From contig JABANN010000444.1 in assembly GCA_013115125.1 (NCBI GenBank), positions 1-28,596 of the forward strand: a stretch of DNA of 28,596 bases. The letters run 5' to 3'. The position numbers and the translations under genes were made by a program. This stretch comes from Perkinsus olseni (Eukaryota > Perkinsozoa > Perkinsida). Below the pieces are notes generated by a model. That model searched no databases, was not told the origin of the DNA, and saw only the letters and a program-made list of their open reading frames with translations. Positions 25,008 to 28,596 of the stretch are shown piece by piece (positions within the stretch are counted from its first letter, which is position 1; each line of letters opens with the position of its first letter).

Positions 25008-25783
25008 ATGCTGTTCAGCTCCCTTCTGCTCTCCTCAGCCGTCCTCGTCGTCCTCGGCAAGAAGTACGAGTACGACCCCGTCATGTGCGATCTCGAGAAC
25101 GACAAAGACGGTCAACCTTTCGATGATACCATATGCCTCGTCAAAGATCCTGATACTAATTCTCGCCAGGTAAGAGCTCATCCGTGTTGCGCCAGCTTCA
25201 ACCTTGGATATTTCAGATGCTCTTGATCGCTGGTCTGAAGAAGCGTGCCCCTACCCAAGGAACTGTTGTCCAGCTCGATATCACTAAGCCCGGTCGTGGT
25301 GGCCCTAACTCCAAGAGACTCTCTCTGTCGTCGATCCCGAATGATACTTTCTCCTACCACGGCGAGGAGTTCAGGAACGGTCCTCATCACATCAACGGCA
25401 AGTCAGATCTCAAATTCTTGTATCTGAAGCGTCGTCGTGGTGGCGGTGAAAAACAAGTGTTTCTGAAGAAGGTCGAACCGGTTGGCCTTGGAGACGATCG
25501 CGTTAAAAGAAATGGCACTTTCGTTTCGGTCACTGGTGACGTCAAGCTTGAAAGATTCTCTAACCTGGTCACCTTCGACTGGCGTATCAGCTACAAGAAT
25601 CAGAACGGCGAATGGAGTTCGCCCAGTATCACTTACGCCGATCAGTACATCGTCAAGAGCGTGCTGGGTAATTTCCATGGTACTTTTTATGACCTTCCTT
25701 TTTTTGATACCGGTTATAAGGAACACATCATTATGCTGGCTACCTATCTTGGAAAGACCATCGTCTTGGTGAGGGGTAACTAG
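25008..25783 (+). CDS. Secreted paralogue family, member A
   Basis: Exons 25008..25169 and 25217..25783 give 242 residues. The start Met opens a signal peptide (MLFSSLLLSSAVLVVLG). Then comes the family's two-cysteine segment VMCDLEND...DDTICLV, the intron, and exon 2 beginning MLLIAGLKKR. Exon 2 contains NGPHHINGKSDLKFLYLKR and closes with FHGTFYDLPFF and KEHIIMLATYLGKTIVLV. It shares this order (signal, C...DD.IC, intron, GTFY, IMLG-like) with the next two genes. Likely exported; I do not recognise a domain. The intron (47 nt) contains part of a reversed family-1 unit. Confidence 0.85.
25170..25216 (+). mobile_element. 47-nt intron with a family-1 remnant
   Basis: GTAAGAGC...ATTTCAG with CAGCTTCAACCTTGGATAT just before the acceptor, the reversed 5' half of a family-1 unit. 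Confidence 0.65.
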
Positions 25784-25920
25784 AAGTGCATGTTGATGAT
25801 GTGAGACTGTGTGATGTTCTGTGTGCAGATATGTTGTTGAGTTGCCGGACGATGATTCTCATGCTTTTCTCGTCTCAGGTTGATCTGCGCACGACTGCGT
25901 TCTCCTCGCTAACCGCACTC

Positions 25921-25962
25921 GTATCTGGCAAGCTTCGACCTAAGATTCCATAATCGCCTCAG
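25921..25962 (+). mobile_element. Probable 5' UTR intron made of a reversed family-1 unit
   Basis: GTATCTGGCAAGCTTCGACC then TAAGATTCC...CCTCAG, ending 19 bp before the ATG of member B. GT-AG ends. No frame test is possible because it is upstream of the start. Confidence 0.5.
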
Positions 25963-25981
25963 TTCAACCTATTCCATCTTC

Positions 25982-26979
25982 ATGCTACCGCGTCGTCCTC
26001 TTCTGCTGCTCTTGACTGCTCTCGCGACCAATGCTGCTACGGGAGGGCTTTTTCGTCGCATTTCGAGGTCCGTTTCCGGGTCTCTGAAAAAGAAAAAGCG
26101 CGTTGTCTTCGATTCTGTGCTATGCGACAAGAAACATGAACTGCTTGGCGAGCTCTACGACGACCGCATCTGCATAGTAGATTTCAACGGGGGCACTGAG
26201 GTAAGTGGAGAGATAATCCCGCTTTTTGTTACCTTCTTGAGCATCCTATCTCTGAGTCCTTACAGCCGCACGACCTTGGGAGTGTGTTGTGATAATTGCT
26301 CAGTGCTTTCGCCACTACTCGTCTGTTTGCTTTGCAGGTGCTCCTCGTCGAAGGTCTCCGGACGGGCCACATCACCGCCTCGGTCCTCCCGACCAACAAT
26401 ACTGGCCAGAAGGACATCAAGTTGTTCACGCTTCCCGCGGGCGCCTACCGACGGTACCTGCTCGGTCAAGGTCCGCACGAGATCGACTTGAGGGTGAGCA
26501 CGGTCGCCTTCAACTCGGAAATGATTACCGGGAAGAAGGCCAACCTCGATCGGGTTCAAGAAGTTTTTGCCACTGACGATCGCGTCACCTCGGACGAAGA
26601 TTTGCGGTCCGGCCGAGAGTTCGTCTGGACTGATGGTAACGTGAAAGTCGAACAAAAATCTCGTCATAAGACTTTTTACTCTGAGAAAAGAGAAGACGGT
26701 AATTGGACGCAGATGGTGGAGATGCAGAGATGGGAGTATATCCTCAGCGTCCCTGGACTGCCCTTTAAGGGGACTTTCTACGGCTTCAACTCTGACGGCC
26801 GAGGACGGGCCATCATGCTGGGTCGTCATGATGGTCGTACTGTTTTTCTCGCTCTGCAGCAGCAGCAGCAGCTACAGCAGCCAAGTGAACAGACAGAGGA
26901 GAGTCTGATGCCGAGGAAGGGAAGTAAGAGGCGGTCGTCGGTTCGCAAGCTGAAGAGGGTGAGAGTTACCGACCTGTAA
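25982..26979 (+). CDS. Secreted paralogue family, member B
   Basis: Exons 25982..26200 and 26338..26979, intron 137 nt with GTAAGT and TTTGCAG, phase 0; 286 residues. The signal peptide is MLPRRPLLLLLTALATNA, followed by a basic stretch (SGSLKKKKR). The segment VLCDKK...DDRICIV precedes the intron at the same place as in members A and C. Exon 2 starts VLLVEGLR and carries GPHEIDLRVS, FKGTFYGFNS and RAIMLGRHDGRTVFL. Unlike the others it ends in a Gln run and a basic Ser/Arg/Lys tail of about 45 residues. The intron is long and shows no repeat, so it may be the ancestral one. Likely exported; function unknown. Confidence 0.85.
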
Positions 26980-27283
26980 GGTGTCCTCATGATGTCGTTG
27001 ATGTAGTTGTCCTGCTGTTTACTATTACGTTCACTCCTCAATTCACGAACTGTCCTGTTGTCCATCTGCCGGTCGAAAGATGGTATGATCTCCTTTTTGT
27101 TGAGAAACGACGTTCGCCTGAAGCGTCTGAAAGTTTTATAGTTGTAGAACGTGGACAGCGTTTCCGTCGGCGGCGGTGTGGTGAGGTCCTCCGGTCTTCA
27201 CGATGCCGAATCTCAGCGAAGATTCCGATATCTTACAGAGATTGCAATTCTCTCGGTCGACCGTTTTCAGTGCTATCATAAAA

Positions 27284-28098
27284 ATGCTGCGTCTTGCAAT
27301 ACCGCTCCTTTCCCTCATCATCCCCGTCGCCGGGCTTGGCAAAAGCCGGGCGTTCGACTATCTCCTCTGCGACCAATTCCCGGACATGTACGGCTTCGTC
27401 CCTGATGGGGAGACCGACGATCTCATGTGTTGGTTGAAGGGGTCGAACCAGGGTCGTCAGGTGGGAACCTCTCTCGCCACGCTTGCTCGAATCTTGCTTT
27501 TCAGATGCTGTTGATATACGGCTTGGACTCCTCGGATGATGCTGATCCTCCATTCGTATCAACTCTGAAGTTGAGAAAGAAGAAAACGGATCATCACACT
27601 GGTTACACTGAAGGCTTCATCACCACCTCGAAGGAGGGTTTTTACTACCGTGGCCGTCAGTGGTCTAACGGTACCCACTACATGACCGGAGATAAGAACC
27701 ATGGGCTAAAGCTGACGTTGATGCAGAAGGAGCCGCTGTGGCAGGAATGGGTTGACCTTACCAGAGTTGAAGAGCTCTCCCCGGATGATAAGTTGGTTCA
27801 TGAAGTCTCTACTTACGTTGACCGCAAAAATGGCATGAAAGTTACTGCCGGCTTCGTTGACGAGGAGTCCCGCTATGTCTTTTATCTCATAAAGAAAAAT
27901 GGTCGCGGTCAGTGGGGCCATAGTCTTCGGATGAAGACGGATGGTTTCCTCCTCACTAGTCCTGTTGATGATTTCAAGGGAACTTTTTACAAGGTCATGG
28001 TCGGACAAAAGCGTTACGTGATTATGCTGGGCGAATTTACTGAGGGGAAAAAGAAAAGTTTGAAGATGTTGGTGCCCCTAAGATCGGAGACATTGTAG
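27284..28098 (+). CDS. Secreted paralogue family, member C
   Basis: Exons 27284..27460 and 27505..28098, 44-nt intron, phase 0; 256 residues. The frame is open upstream to 27203, but Met 27284 opens the signal peptide MLRLAIPLLSLIIPVAG. The segment LLCDQF...DDLMCWL precedes the intron. Exon 2 begins MLLIYGLDSS and contains NGTHYMTGDKN, FKGTFYKVMVG and RYVIMLGEF. Same strand and spacing (about 200-300 bp between genes) as members A and B, consistent with tandem duplication. Likely exported; function unknown. Confidence 0.85.
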
Positions 28099-28194
28099 AC
28101 GTCCGTGGGCGTTCATTTCATGTTAACCGATGTTCTTGTGGCAGTCGATGTGTTAATATTGACGGTGTTGTGCTGAATAGTGGTAGTTACTTTG

Positions 28195-28305
28195 AGCTAT
28201 TCTGTATCTTCCGCGCGCGACCGGAAGATATTCGTGTGAACTCGACGATCACTGTAGGCCCGAAGGGTGGCGTATCTTGAGGTTGAGCTGGGGAAATATC
28301 CTTGA
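28195..28305 (+). mobile_element. Two family-1 copies downstream of member C
   Basis: A reversed unit at about 28198-28232 (CTATTCTGTATCTTCC...GGAAGATATTCG) and a forward one at about 28271-28305 (GTATCTTGAGGTTGA...). No exons identified around them, although they imply a gene running off the window edge. Confidence 0.45.
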
Positions 28306-28414
28306 CCTCGTCCTACCCTCGCCTGAATACTAGTGCCATCAGTATGCGGACCTGATCGGCAATGAGTCGGGCTAAGCAAGTAACACGAGTAACACAGAAG
28401 GCTGCACCTTACAA

Positions 28415-28505
28415 GCCATGTCGTCTTGAGCAAGATTCGAATCGGGGCTCCGACTGCCATGCCTCCCATAGCTGAGCAACGAGGGTACAATGTTTCGGCG
28501 TCATT
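28415..28505 (-). mobile_element. tRNA-derived relic
   Basis: On the minus strand GTTGCTCAGCTATGGGAGG (A-box-like) and, 20 nt on, CCCCGATTCGAATC (B-box-like). Box spacing is too short for a tRNA. The last part of the window, 28306-28596, shows no gene. Confidence 0.4.
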
Positions 28506-28596
28506 GAAGCATCGTATACAGTCCATTGCCTTCGCGTGCCTAACCTCGACTCGAACACAAGACACCACAGGATTGGGCTATCATCTTGACTCAGCG

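Noticed and set aside
1-28596. Retrovirus-, LTR- or Polinton-like elements, and LINE reverse transcriptase
   Set aside because: No reverse transcriptase, integrase, capsid or protein-primed polymerase motif was seen on either strand; the repeats are all short and non-coding.

Overview
The window reads as nuclear DNA of a unicellular eukaryote, not a prokaryote. Many genes become readable only after GT-AG introns of about 35-60 nt are removed, and the repeats are built around those introns. Very short dense introns, intron-borne repeat families, lineage-specific secreted paralogues and eukaryote-style histidine kinases would fit an alveolate of the dinoflagellate/Perkinsus side. That placement is inference; no sequence here proves it.

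Left (1-5.2 kb): an intronless secreted protein (233-1123, +), an unrecognised minus-strand gene (about 1.1-1.7 kb), a DUF3431-type secreted protein (2287-4066, -) and an unrecognised plus-strand gene (4.6-5.2 kb). Middle (5.2-11.1 kb): repeats plus fragments of unrecognised genes on both strands, one with a possible receiver-domain start near 7.85 kb. From 11.1 to 23.8 kb the minus strand carries three large genes. These are an HAD-superfamily protein (11163 to about 14477), a 19-exon gene joining a coiled-coil half to a THUMP-type tRNA methyltransferase (14813-19970, 1047 codons-with-no-stop model), and a histidine kinase with two successive HisKA-HATPase modules (20280-23772, start missing). 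Right end (25.0-28.1 kb): three tandem two-exon genes for secreted paralogues, related to the gene at the left edge.

The most striking content is the introns. At least three repeat families supply them. Family 1 is a 35-nt inverted repeat, GTATCTTAGGTYGA...AAGATACARAATAG, that often is the whole intron. Family 2 is a palindrome, AAATCGATC...GATCGATTT. Family 3 resembles the 3' half of a tRNA (T-arm/B-box plus acceptor side) in either orientation. Smaller families also occur. Copies are stacked inside long introns, amplified as tandem arrays (three, one crossing an assembly gap) and some are retained in frame inside coding exons. This is what introner elements (mobile introns) look like. I checked reading-frame continuity by hand across 18 introns of the methyltransferase gene, 11 of the HAD gene and 6 of the kinase gene. 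No virus-like, LTR, Polinton or toxin element was seen.
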